DNA of 64,000 bases from Perilla frutescens. Taxonomy: Eukaryota; Streptophyta; Magnoliopsida; Lamiales; Lamiaceae. This document shows positions 34,627 to 46,514 of this stretch, piece after piece. The position numbers and the translations under genes were made by a program. The first letter of the stretch is position 1. The number at the start of each line of letters is the position of its first letter. The notes under the pieces are model-generated. The model worked only from the letters and a program-made list of their open reading frames with translations. It did not search any database and had not been told where the DNA came from. Location of the stretch: positions 47,551,001-47,615,000 of the forward strand of contig BRKX01000009.1 in assembly GCA_026008535.1 (NCBI GenBank), in the 5' to 3' direction.

Positions 34627-36371
34627 TATTAGGAAAAACTATCAAGGAACCTCTAGATAAGGTTTTGATGAGATGTCAAAATTAGTTATGAAAAACTGAG
34701 TAAAATTTAAGTTGTAGATCGGAGCTGACCAATCCAGGGCATCAGAAAGGAACTCAAGGAAAGTCAAAGTCAACCAATCTGAAGTATGGTCTACAAGCTG
34801 AAGGACACGTCATCCAGTGAAAAATCAACTCAACTGAGGAGTTGAACTAGTCGAAACAAACTGACATCCAAGTCAGTTGAGCTGAGGGAGAAAAGAATTG
34901 ACTGAGGACTGAAGAAAGTTATAAAGACATCAATGTAAGCTTGGAACTGGAAGTATCCAACTGATGATCAAATTGGAGCAACAGCCAAATTAGCTGACGA
35001 GTCCAGAACTGCCAACTGGAGCAATAGCCAAATCAGCTGACAAGTCCAGAACTGCCAACTGGAGCAATAGCCAAATCAGCTGACAAGCCCAGAACTGCCA
35101 ACTGGAGCAATAGCCAAATCAGCTGACAAGTCCATAACTGCCAACTGGAGCAATAGCCAAATCAGCTGACAAGCCCAGAACTGCCAACTAGAGCAACAGT
35201 CAAATCAGCTGACGAGTCCAGAACTGCCAACTGGACCAATAGCCAAATCAGCTGACAAGCCCAGAACTGCCAACTGGAGCAATAACCGAACTCAGCTGAC
35301 AAACTCGGAACTACCAGCTGGAGCAATAATCAAACTGAGCTGACATATCCAGAACTGCCAACTGGAACTCAAAGCTGTCAAGAAAACTGAAGCTAGGGAA
35401 CCTTGGAGTTTGTTGCTCAAAACCGGCGAATCTTGGAATAAATGCTTCACCAAAGATCCTGGAAATTAATGAAGATCGATTGGCAGAGTAACAACTACTT
35501 CAACCAAATGCTCCAAGCGATCATTAAAGACCATATTCCATTGATGAGCCAACAGAGCCACCGATCAATGGACAATGGAACTCAACGGTCATAAAATCAC
35601 TTCTTTATAAAAGACGCGTGAATCAGAGTTTAAAATACTCTTTGCCAACTCTTCATCTATTCTATGCCTTCACAACTTTCGTATATACAAGCAAGATCTT
35701 TTCTTTCTCCCTCCCATTCAAGCTCAAGTGTGACATTTGATAGAAACTGCGAGAGTCCAACTAAGAAGAAGAATTCACAGAATCAAGATATTCAGCCAGC
35801 TGTTGACGATCCAGCCAGGGATACCTTCTCAGTTCCAACTATTCAACGATCAACTACTCAGCTTAATTAAATGAGCATATCAGTTGATACCCCCTGTTCA
35901 AGACTCACCTCTTGAAGATTGAAAGAGATCTAAAACCTTATAAAGACGACAATAGCACCTACCTTTCTAGCGAGCAGTTAGGGACTTCAAGTGTGAGCCA
36001 TCGACCCGCTGAGGTAACGAACAGTTACCAGGTTCAGCCAACTGTCCTTCATTGTGTAATTTGTAAAGAAACTCAAGTTATATAGTGAAGTTGCCCTCTT
36101 GCGGAAGGAAGAGAGGACGTAGAAGTTTGAGACTTCGAACCTCTATAAATCGCTTGTGTGCTGTAATATATTGATTATTGCATATCTTTGAACTGCACAC
36201 AATATCACACAAGCTGCACTCAAACTGTCTTAATTGATCAACAAGTTTGTGCATAGATAAGTTTCATCAAGCGAGTCAAAGGGACCTGTTATTCCGCATC
36301 TAAAGTAAAAGTTTTTGAATCAGTTTATTCACCCCCCCTTTAAATTGATACCGACTCGCCCAGGACCAACA
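34627..36371 (+). repeat. Copia I 3' LTR
   Basis: 1745 bp. The start is TATTAGG (TG mutated to TA) and the end GGACCAACA. TATAAAAG is at 35606-35613. The 43-bp minisatellite here has nine unit starts (34977, 35020, 35063, 35106, 35149, 35192, 35235, 35278, 35322), two more than in the 5' LTR, which accounts for 86 of the 87 bp difference in length. Confidence 0.88.
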
Positions 36372-36634
36372 GAAAGTTTCAAAGCATAACTCGACATTTA
36401 TTACATAAAATAAAGTCAAAAATAAATTAAATCGTTAATTATTCTTGACTACTTGACCACCATCATCACATCTTACCCGCTACGCATCACCCGAGACAAC
36501 ACATGAAAAGATAAGTAGATTTTGGGGTGAGTACTACTGACTCAGTGGGTAGTGTCCAATTATCCAAACTATATATAAAAAAGAATATTATGCGAATAAT
36601 AGATTTGTGTTCAGTCTGTAGACCAAACCATGTA

Positions 36635-36772
36635 GCCCGGAGGCTCTGCGTGATTGCTCGAAAGCTCTGTGTATAGCCATGAGTCTCTGTGTGATAGCCC
36701 ATAGGCTCTGCATGTATAGCCCGAAGGCTCTGTGTGTATATCCCGAAGGCTCTGCGTGTATAGTCCGGAGGC
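36635..36772 (-). repeat. Tandem UUCG-type hairpin array in the minus-strand solo LTR
   Basis: Seven units at 20-22-bp spacing begin at 36635, 36656, 36676, 36697, 36719, 36741 and 36763. In the sense of LTR transcription (minus strand) the cores read GCCTCCGGGC, GCTTTCGAGC, a degraded unit, GCCTATGGGC, GCCTTCGGGC, GCCTTCGGGA and GCCTCCGGAC. Most form three-base-pair stems with four-base loops, and one is the stable C(UUCG)G type. The GCT/AGC stem is a compensatory change relative to GCC/GGC. Linkers read TATACACGCAGA-like. Confidence 0.75.
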
Positions 36773-37654
36773 TCTTGCTATGCTGTGACATCACATATAT
36801 TCAATAAAACATATAGAGAGGATAACACAGACAAAATCAACGTAAAACCCCACCTTGATCTTAACCTTTATATTAACTGATTAAGTCCTGCGCGCCTTGT
36901 CTATAAATGAATTGTCTTAAATTAACACAGTGCATAATATAATGTAATAAAACTATGCATGAGATTAATCTATGATGTATGCTTAATACATAACTAATTA
37001 TTTAACTAAGTGATTAAACGAAATAAAGCCATAAATTTATAGATAACATATGCATGCATGGCCAACTATTAATTATTTATGAGAGAAATGCATTAGTTTA
37101 ATTAATTAATTAATGTATGGCCAAATTTCTTAATTAAACTTGCTAATTACTCTACGTAAATATAAATATAGTCTATTATATATGTCAAACCAAAATGATA
37201 TGACTATGCAACAAGTCTTAGCCCATCATTTTCTCGGCCCATAACAGACTTATTCAAAACCGAAGCCCACTACCCTAAGCCCCAATCTTTCCAACCCAAC
37301 CAATCAATCTACCAAACTCCATTTCTCTCTCTCTCTCTCGTAGCTCTTCACGGCAAAACATACACAACCTGCTCTCCTCCTCTCTACAAATCACAGAAAC
37401 ACAACAAGAGACACCAACCACTCAATTATCTAAAACACACTTCTGCAAAACAAATAGATTAGAAAAAAAAATATTCAAACCAGCTCATCTCTCCCTCTAT
37501 TATTATGTAAACTAGTAAATCTACAATTTCTTCTTCCCCTTCCAACAAAATAGCGGGTAAGCTACTGCAATCGCCAAAAGCTGCCATTGGTGCATCAAAA
37601 CTCGTCTCTCACGTCTCCGGAAACTCCTCCATCGAAACTTGAAGCTGTTGTCGC

Positions 37655-40011
37655 CAGAGCTGGCCCTAAGGGTAGGCGAATTGGGCCGCTGCCTAGGGCC
37701 CCCAAATTTGAAGGGCCCAAAAAAAAAATTATATAACGATATTTTTTTTTATTTATCTATCTTTAGCACCACCGTCTCATTCTACTCTCTTTCAGTCTTT
37801 CTCAACATCTCTAATCTCTTTCCCCTCTCTCGGATCTCGCTCTCAATTTCTTCTCTCTCTCTGTTTCTGATCACAAGTTATTTCCCCAATTTCCCTTTCT
37901 ACTCTCAGCCACTCGGCTCTCCTCTCTGCTCTCGGGCTCGGCTCTCTCTCTATCTCTGATACAGCCACAGGCTCGCAGCTCTCTAAGTCACAACCCACAA
38001 GCTCTCAGCTCTCTCTCTCTACTCTCACTTCTCGGCTCTCTCTCTGATACAGCCACGGGCAGCTCAAAGGTAAATCCTAATTTTGTAAATTGTGATTATT
38101 TATTTAAATAGATTTGTGTAGAGTTTAATATTTTATCAAATAATTGGCCATCTCGGCTCTCTCTCTGAATTCTGATAGAATAGAAGAATTAATTTTGGGA
38201 GATTTTAGATAGAATATAATATTTCTCTGCTCTCTGACATCTTCAATAATAGTTTGGGGAATTCTTCAATAATATTTTGGGGAATTCTGATTTAATGTCG
38301 AAAGAGGAAGATTAACTTAATGCGGCGTAATAATATTCCCTATGAGCTCCTTGTGTTAAACCCTTATTGACAAATTTGAAGTGCTAATGGAATAATTTTA
38401 ATTTTGATTCTTATGATAGATGTCTCTGTTGTTTATAAGCAATTGAAATGTAACAACCAAACTGAATCGATGTTATCTTATCTAAAGATAAAGAGAGTGA
38501 AATGTTGAAGAGTTGAATTGAGAGAGTATCCCAACATTTCTGAAGGATTGATCTAAAATAGTAGAACTCAGTAGGCTAATATACCAGTGCAGATAGACAG
38601 CATGCTTTGTAAACTTCAGGAGTTGTTTTTTGCTGTAATGTGTGAGGTTATATCACTTATATGCCAGAAGCCGTGAACCAAGATGCAGCTTTGTTTGTTG
38701 TAATAACTCCTGCTTCTTCTGCGTGCAGGTCAAGTTAACAAAACAGCCAAGTTCAATTGTTGCAAAGGTTGGTTTGATTCCGTGGACAGCGGATTTGAGG
38801 TATTTTTTCTATCCTTATAGCTTTGGTGAGTGCTGGAGTAGAAAGGTGAGTTCTTTATTTTCGTATTGTTGTATTGAGTAGTTGATATTGTGTTGTTGTT
38901 TAGTACTTGGTTGTAAAACATGCCACCTAGAAAGTATCCATCTGGGAGTCAGAAAAGAAATAAGAAACTAAGAATTGAAAAATTTGAATTATCGAGAATT
39001 AGTGAAGATGCCAAAACAAAAAGTGAGGCTGAGTCTTTAACTATTCATGAACTTGAAAATTTTAAATTTTTGTTGGGTATGACAATATGGCATAATATTT
39101 TGAACAAAATAAATTTGATTAGTAAAAAATTACAGGATGAAGATATGCAAATTTATTCTACAATATTAATTTTAAGAGGTCTGATTTCTTATTTTGAAAA
39201 ATACCGAGAAGAAGGTTTTCAAATGGCAATGGCATCTGCTAAAGAGCTTGCATCTAAATTGGAAATTGAACCTGTTTTTCCTAAAAAACGTGTGACTCAC
39301 AGGAAGAAGCAATTTGATGAAAATAGTCATGAAGATATTTCATTATCTGTCGAGGAGTCTTTTAGAATTAATTATTTTATTGTTGTAGTTGATATTGCTA
39401 TTTTATCTTTAAAAAATAGATTTGAACAATTGGAAGTTTTTGAAGATATTTTTGTGTGAAGCTTCAAGATGCCCTTAAGCATAATGATAAATTTGACATT
39501 GATGCACATGATTTATTTTCTGAATTACAAGTGCTACAAGTGTGTTTACCAACTGGAATTAAGTCGATTATTGAACTTCTTGATTTTGCTAAAGATCATT
39601 GTTTTCCTAATGTTGTCATTGCATATAGAATATTGTTGACAGTACCTGTTACTGTAGCATTGGCAGAATGAAGTTTTTCAAAATTGAAATTGATAAAATC
39701 ATATTTACGTTCATCTATGTCTCAAGAAAGGTTGACTGGGCTAGCAATTTTGAGCATTGAAAATGAGACATTGAAAACACTTGATTTGGAAGACTTTATT
39801 GATTATTTTGCTTCTAAAAATGCTAGAAGGTCTAAATTATTTTAGTAGTTGTTGAACACTTACATTTTTCTTTTTTTTTTTAGGATTAATTGCATTTTTC
39901 CATGATTTTGGAGGTTGGAGGTGTTATGGACATGATTTTGGCTATTGAAAGATTGAGGGCCCATTTTTCTTCATTTCGCCAAGGGCCCCCATTTTGTTAG
40001 AGCCGGCCCTA
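37655..40011 (+). mobile_element. hAT transposon, internally deleted
   Basis: The left terminus CAGAGCTGGCCCTAAG and right terminus CTAACAAAA...TAGGGCCGGCTC (reverse sense) form imperfect inverted repeats. The flanks GTTGTCGC (37647-37654) and GCTGTCGC (40012-40019) are an 8-bp target duplication with one mismatch, diagnostic of hAT. Subterminal GGGCCC words occur at both ends. The 2357-bp element contains a CT-rich leader (37760-38060) and a shortened transposase. It sits inside the minus-strand solo LTR. Confidence 0.85.
38920..39845 (+). pseudogene. hAT transposase remnant with dimerisation domain
   Basis: ATG 38920 opens a basic start (PPRKYPSGSQKRNKK) that soon joins C-terminal sequence, so the zinc finger and most of the RNase H-like catalytic core have been deleted. 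The first frame ends at TGA 39457; homology continues in the next frame from about 39466 (LQDALKHNDKFDI...SELQVLQ). The hAT dimerisation region follows (FPNVVIAYRILLTVPVTVALAE), with TGA 39669 in place of an arginine codon, SFSKLKLIKSYLRSSM, and a true end at TAG 39843. It resembles the MYM-type zinc finger/TTF group of plant hAT transposases. It cannot encode an active enzyme. Confidence 0.75.
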
Positions 40012-40777
40012 GCTGTCGCGGATACCTATCTCCGCCATCGTTCCGCTTACCGTCACGGCAGTCTCCACGAGCACATGATATCCCTTAACTCATATACCAA
40101 CCCTACCCAACTATGCAATGCAATGTGATGGATGAGACATGAAAAATAAAACATACTAGGAGAGATCTCCATACCTTGAACGAAACTAGAAACTTTGAAG
40201 AAATGAACTCAAACTATTGTTTTTGCTTGCTTCAATTTTGGTATGAGAAAGTAGAGATAGAAAGGTCACCTATTTATACTAGTTTTGTAGAGCTTTAAAC
40301 GTGGGATTGAGAAGAGATCTCATAGTTATCTCGGAAATCACTTGATAAGGACGAAAAGTGATAAGCTTTAATGGTATATGTATATCATATTATCTGCTAA
40401 AACTACGCTGTGGAGGTCGAAAAAGGTTGAAGAATAAAAAATCTTGACTTTGGGCTTTATGTTATTTGGGCTTGAAAACTTGGGCTCAAAATATTATTTT
40501 AATTGGGCTAGAGTAACTTGGCTTAGAAAAATGCAAATTTCTTATAAGTAAGTGACTCTCAAATAAATAAAATTCTACATACATGCATGCTCTTGATATG
40601 GAAATAACTATATTCTTAAATGAATTCGTGCTTAGAAAATTTATATAAATTACTTAGGCGCGACTTATTAGACTTAAGCAATTAACATCACACATAAATA
40701 AATAAAACGAATAAAATATTTTTACGAAAAAAAATGTAGCAATTTAAATATAAAGAAAACCGGGTCGCTACATATGA

Positions 40778-42050
40778 CTTTGTGTTTTCAATCACTATCA
40801 TATACCTTTAAAAGCAATAATATATTTGGCATGAAACATTAGTTTGTGTGCCTAGCAAAAATTTAGCTATTCACAAGATAAGATTTATCCATATATTAGA
40901 AAGTATTCTTCTCATCTACGTAAGCACTAATATATTTTATATCTCTACCAAAATAATGTTCTTAAAAAATTTGTAACATTGAGTTGTATTGTAATTCAAA
41001 TATATTGGTAAAAAAATGTGGAAAACATATGAATATTTATACTAAAGCAGTAACATAAGCCTTAAAAAGCAATAATATATTCATTACAAAACATTATATA
41101 TCTTTTTTTCCCTTATAGCTACAATTAAGGTGTTGCAAACATGTCACACACATATATATATGCATTGCAAAGTATTGTTGCTATATTTTTGAGATTATTA
41201 ATCTAATGATGATTAATGTGGTGATAATAAACCGAATTTGCATGATATAATTGAATCCAATTTGTTCAATTTATTTATTATGCATTTTCTAAATTATGAT
41301 TTATGCATAACAAAGGAATGTTATATATGTTATGTAATAATTTAGTCAATGGAAACGTTCTTAATAATTAGTATCCTTAAGTTATGTAATGCTTCAAATG
41401 TACTAGTAATAACAATAATCATAAGAAGTAAGAAGTACGTATTTCAAGCATTAACATATGCCTTCCAAAGTAATAAATTATATATTACGGATTTAGTTAT
41501 TATTTTGTTTTCTTAGTGACAATTTAGAGATTCCAAAGATATGCAGTCTCAATCATTGTGTATGTTCACAAAAATAGTATATATATGTCTCACAAAACAA
41601 TAACATATATATTACAAAGCTCTAATATATCCTCACAACAATAATCATAAAAAGTAAGGAATATCTATTTCAAACATTAATATGTCTTTTCCAAGGCAAT
41701 AAATTATATATTACGAAACATTAGTTATTGTTTTGTTTCCTTACCGATAATTTAGCGAGTAAAATATTATCTAATGTTCTGTATTATATTATTTAGTGCT
41801 TTGGTAGATATATATTAATGCATAAAAAGATAAATCATGAGTTATCTAACTTCATACTATAGTAAACATTATGTTCAATTTTTTTTTCTATCAGTATATC
41901 AATAAGAAGTTGAATTTAATGAATTAGTGTGTAAAACAATAATTATATTACATGTGTAACCAAGTGATGAGAAATATTTAATGTGTCATTAATGTGTCAT
42001 TCTACAAGCTTTAAAATCTTATCTCACCATGCAAGTGTACAATCATGTAG
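40778..42050. repeat. AT-rich stretch with a dispersed ~75-bp repeat
   Basis: Variants of a unit (CCTT..AAAGCAATAATATATT...ACGAAACATTAGTTATTGTTTTGTTTCCTTA) occur at about 40799, 41050, 41456 and 41683; the last two are the most alike. No gene is seen. Confidence 0.45.
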
Positions 42051-43155
42051 CAAGTGAAACAAGGTCGAACATGAGGAATTAATGAAAATTAGAGCAAGCA
42101 AGCATCACACTCAAATTGTTTTGCAAGTTAAACCATATGAAAATTTTGGAAGATTTTAAACTAAGCATAAAAGGATACAACGAACAAGATTACTAAAATA
42201 AAGAACATAAAATTTTGATCAACTAAAAGATTTAATTAATGAGGAAAAGGAGTTCTAGGGCAATGCTCATTAATAATAATGTGATCATATATGGACAACA
42301 TGCTATTCATCCCTCTCAAAATTGATACAAAATTAGTCCTAGAGCTTTCTCAAGCCTCAAGGACATTTTAGCCAAATAAAATCCCCCTATCTCTAGGGTT
42401 AAATTCACATCTAACCTAATTGAACTTAATCAATCACCAACAAGTCAATTAAATATTAAACTCTCATCTTAATATAAAATTGAATTCACAAATCAATAAC
42501 CCATGTAAAATTGTTTTTCTCAAAGTTAATTAAACACTAAATCCTACCCTTAGGTGGCCAATCCAAGGGAAGGATGGTTGTCAAAGCTTTGATTTATAAA
42601 AAAGAAAAGGAAGAGAAGCATCCATCCATATTAAAATTCAAACACCCAATATTAATTCACATTACCCTAGAACAAAAATATTTAGCTACTCATAATCCAA
42701 ATGCAACAAACATCAATAAAAATGAAACTCGTAAAGAAAGTTTAGATTAAACCCGAAATGTGTAGAACAATCTCTCAAACTTCAACTTCTTCACAATTGA
42801 AATCCTCCAAGCCACGAATTCTCCAATATAAGCTAAAAAGAGTAAGTATCGGGGCTTGCCCTAAATTTCGAATTGGAATCCTTATTTATACTAGGGCAAT
42901 TTTCAAGTACAAAAATTAATTCAAAAATGAAAATAAAATGCAAAAATCTGGAATTGGGGAAGGAGGCGCGAGACGGGGTCAGTCGCGCCCCACTCGCGCC
43001 GTCTCACTCGCGCCTCCAGGTGCAATCAATTTGTGCATGTCTCCAAGTTCTGACGCGGGCTGCACCTCACACCGTGCTTTCAGGGCCTATGTGTTCATGC
43101 CCACTCGCGCTGTCTCTCTGAACTCGGGTCGCACCGTTTAGCATGAGTGTGTAGC
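42051..43155 (-). other. Degraded LTR-like DNA, probably minus strand
   Basis: A minus-strand TATAAATAAGG box (about 42894-42884) is followed in that direction by a long non-coding leader containing AGAGATAGGGGGATTTTATT. Upstream is a GC-rich block at 42960-43140 with repeated TCGCGCC words. No gene is supported. The solo LTR at 43156 interrupts it, and it may continue at 46515-47075. Confidence 0.35.
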
Positions 43156-46100
43156 TGTGATACCCCGTAAATTAATTACTGCTTAATTGGAGTAAATTGT
43201 TGCAATTAGTATTTAGTGTAGTAATTTCCAGTCAGATTAGGGTCGAAAGTATCCGTTAAGTTCCACGGAATTCAGGGTCAATTAATTTCCGTAGGTGGGT
43301 TAATTATTTTAGTTAGGGTTTAATCCTCTTTTCAGTTATGGAAAGCCGGAATTGTAATTTTAGATAAATTCAATTCCTATTCTTTTAAATTTGCGGTGTG
43401 TGTTTATCGTGAATTAGATATTCCGATAAATATTTTTAGGACTAGGAGAATCAGATATTCTCCAGTCATTAGTGTTTAAATTCAGATAATTTAAACAGGG
43501 TGATTTCAAATCTGAGAGAATTAGATATTCTCTAGTTCGGATGTTTTAGTGGTCAAGAAGTTAAAACCAGTATTTCGAAGTGGTATTTTAAAACTAAGTA
43601 ATTTCAGATAAATTATTGTTTTAAAATAAGTGATTTATTTCATCAAGCTCGAGTAAGTTCGGGATTTTTCTGGAGACGGAAAATATCACGATAACCGAAT
43701 AATCGGTATTGGGTATTTTCTTGGTCAACTTCCAAGGCATGGGAGGCCATACCTCTCCCTCACCTCTCCCATGCCCCCACGTCACTCTACCTATACTAGT
43801 CTATCTATTAACGCATGATTTTGGGGGATGTGTTTTATATGTGTATGCAGTAATCAAAAGCTTCAATTTCCCTTCTCAATTTCAAAGCCATCTACGTAAC
43901 AAGTTGAAGAGAGAAAGGGCAAAGAAACCATCTACCCTTCTTCACTCCATCTTCTTGGCTTTTGATGCAAATTGTCGAGAGAGAGAGAGAGATCAAATAG
44001 CAGCTACTTTCCTTTCTTCTTCTTCATTCCATCTTCAGCATCGTCCCTTCACCTCATTTCTGCGTAAAGGAGAGTGAGTTGCAGCTGTAGCTTTTCATCC
44101 TCATCTTGTTAGCTGCATATTGCCAAGAGAGAGAGAGAGAGAGAGAGAGGAAGAGAAGCAAGAAGTTCCATCGATTGTTGAGGAGAACTCCATCCCGTTA
44201 CAGTCGTTCTTCACCGTTTTATTTCCGGCGTCATCGTGGGAAGCTTCGTTTTCATCGTTCCATCTCCTTCAAGCTTCTTCCAACTCTTCTCCATTTTAAT
44301 TTTGAGAGGTATTTCGAAAACCATGATTTATATAGACATATATTTCCAATTTACATGAGTTATATATATAGGTTTGGTGTTGGGTTCGAAATCATGTCTT
44401 GAGTTTTTGAAGCATGTTAGATCGTAGAAATGAGTTGGTTTATATTGCAAAACTTGTTCAGATATCTATATAGCATGTTGTTATATCTTTGGTGTTCAAA
44501 GAATGTGGATAATCATGAGGTTTGATGTGTTAAAAATGCATGATTTCGAAGATATAGGAAGTCTTGTGAAGTTTTGTTTGAGTTCGTGCATTTCGCGCGC
44601 GCGGGTCGGCAGACTCACCACCCTTCGATAAAACGATCATAACTCGCTCGTTAGACATCGGATTGAGTCACCGTAAAGTTTTCCGAAAACTAGACTTAAG
44701 TGGATTTCCAATGATATGTGTCTCTATTTATAATTAGTCCTGAGTCGGTTGTGAAAAATCGGAGAAGTTGGGTCATGTTTCTGTTTTCAGGAAGTCATGG
44801 CAGTTCTGCCACCTTTCAGTAAATTGGGTATATCTGTTTCATTTTTTATCATCTTAAGCCACTGTAAATTTTTAAAAATTCTAGACTTCCGTGGCTTTCT
44901 AATGGTATATGGATCAGTCCATAACTCTTTCTGAATCGATCGTGAAAAATCTTCAAAGTCCAGTCATGAGTTCATTTTCAGAAATTCTGGCAGTTCTGCC
45001 ACCTTCTAGTAAATCGGTCATAACTTTTTCGTTAGTTATCATCTTAAGTCACCGTAAATTTGGTCGTAAACTAGACTTCTGTGGATTTCCATCGGAGTAT
45101 GGCTCATCCCCTGTATCTTAACGAGTCAAAGCAGAACATTTTGCAAAGATAGACGTTGTGCAGAACGTTGTTATATCTACGAACTTGGTGATGACTTTGT
45201 TCCTAGAATCTAGTTGTGATGATGTTAAGGTATTTTTGATACCTTAAATGATTATGATGTATGCCTTAAGATGTTTAAAATCTAGGGTTGAGAATAACCC
45301 TTAAGCTAAGATAAAATTTAGAACGGATACTAGACCCTAATAGGCCTTCGTGTCGTGTTGAGTCCTGTCAGATTTAGGATCAACATGCTAAGTATATTTT
45401 TATATATTGAAGGCTAGCAGATCCACAAGGGATAAGACCAGTGAGGAACTAGCAGCTGCAGTTCAAGTATTAAAACATTGGTGAAATGTGGGTTTTCTTT
45501 TCAACGGACTCTTAGTCCAAATAATGATTTGAGTTTTTACTCACCTGAAGTTATTTATTTCTGATGCAAATAAGTTATTGTCATGCATAAAATGTTTTAT
45601 TTTGTATGATATCCTTATCTGTATTTAGTTAGCTCGCAAGGGACTTTCTAACTCTTAAATCGATCGGGCCTCGTGCTAACTTAGCGTGTTAACCGAGGTT
45701 AGTGTACACTTGGGTCAGTGATATTAGAAAGAGGGAAAGGCTGAGCGGAGCTATTCCTGACTAAGACTTCCACGATGCTAAACGTTCGTAGAAAAGGTTG
45801 AGCGGAGCTATTCCTCAGAGTTTAGTTCAGATATGTATTCGTGAAAAAGGCTTTAGCGGAGCTATTCCTCGACGTCCTTGGAAAAGGCTTAAGCGGAGCT
45901 TTTCCTCGGCATTCAGTTTGGATATGGATGATCATACAACAGAAAAGAGCGCGCAAAGACAGAAAATGATTTAGTAAAACATAGGGCCTCTTCAGATAAA
46001 ACCCCTGTGTGTTTACTCAGATGCATGACAATAAAACCAGTTTTAACAAACGTTCATAATATCAGATATATTATGATATTTTTGGCAATGTGTTCACTGA

Positions 46101-46514
46101 GTATACTTGTACTCAGCCCTGCATGTTTGTTTTTAAATGTGCAGGTTGAGTGTTAATGGTGCAGGGTGAAGTGCTAAGAAAGAAAGTTATTTTGTACAGG
46201 ACTCAGAATATTTCCTGTATTTTGTTATGCTCTATTGCTTCCGCTAATTAAGTCTAATCGAGTCTAGTCTTCAGTATGTCTTGAACTCGCTGATACCTTT
46301 TTGTTATTCTGAGGTATCTATATTTATTCAGTTATATTTTGAGAAATGAAAGTCAGTCCAGAATTTGAGTTCACAGAAAATATCGATCCTGGAATACAGT
46401 AGTTCATTCCTTTATTTAACAAATTCTGGTTCGCGCCTTGATCCATCATTCATTGGGATCGAGTCGTGCCAGTCACACTTCATATTAATCATATATTAAT
46501 TTGGGGTCGTGACA
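43156..46514 (+). mobile_element. Ty3/gypsy solo LTR, 3.36 kb
   Basis: It starts TGTGATACCCCGTAAATTA and ends TTTGGGGTCGTGACA, the same style as the other gypsy LTRs here. The flanks are GTAGC (43151-43155) and GCAGC (46515-46519), a 5-bp target duplication with one mismatch. No internal region is present. It contains CT and GA microsatellites (43978-43990, 44130-44150), two similar ~200-bp stretches near 44620-44830 and 44990-45120 with TCATAACT.TTTCGTTA and CACCGTAAA words, and a hairpin array at 45735-45910. Open frames inside have no recognisable content. Confidence 0.8.
45735..45910 (+). repeat. Hairpin array in the 3.36-kb solo LTR
   Basis: Four units of the form AAAAGGCTNAGCGGAGCTATTCCTC lie with cores at 45744, 45801, 45855 and 45892. 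Each core is AGC-GGA-GCT. The flanking pair is T/A in unit 3 (TAGC-GGA-GCTA) and A/T in unit 4 (AAGC-GGA-GCTT), a compensatory change, and AGG/CCT can pair outside. Spacing is less regular (57, 54, 37 bp) than in the other two arrays. Confidence 0.65.

Larger units (their letters stand above)
14618..36371 (+). mobile_element. Giant Sirevirus-like Ty1/copia retrotransposon (copia I)
   Basis: Two LTRs (14618-16275 and 34627-36371) flank a methionine-tRNA-type primer site, broken gag and pol, and three extra ORFs. The target duplication is GGAAG (14613-14617) and GAAAG (36372-36376), 4 of 5 matching. Length is 21,754 bp, of which about 4.8 kb is a nested gypsy fragment. The remaining ~17 kb is far longer than ordinary copia elements (about 5-10 kb), mostly because 22.3-34.0 kb holds three related extra ORFs. 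DSGCSKHMTGD-type protease, extra ORFs after pol and several polypurine-like tracts before the 3' LTR point to the Sirevirus (SIRE/Maximus) group. Every coding region carries stops. Confidence 0.88.
14527..40772 (-). mobile_element. Ty3/gypsy solo LTR, minus strand, split by two insertions
   Basis: Read on the minus strand the LTR begins TGTAGCGACCCGG at 40772 and ends GGGACGTTACA at 14527. The flanks are AATGA (14522-14526) and TATGA (40773-40777), a target duplication with one mismatch. Its own sequence is 14527-14617, 36377-37654 and 40020-40772, about 2.1 kb once copia I, the hAT element and their duplications are removed. A minus-strand TATAAATAG box lies at 40278-40270. The LTR carries the hairpin array at 36635-36772 and resembles the LTR at 22674-24405 at both ends and in the GTCTAC-containing hairpin. 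No internal region is present, so it formed by LTR-LTR recombination. Confidence 0.8.

Noticed and set aside
36487..36794. Repetitive minus-strand ORFs
   Set aside because: Translations of the hairpin repeat array, in two overlapping frames; more likely RNA-level structure.
42873..43141. Cys/Arg-rich ORFs in the GC-rich block
   Set aside because: Overlapping frames from a TCGCGCC-rich repeat; no homology recognised.
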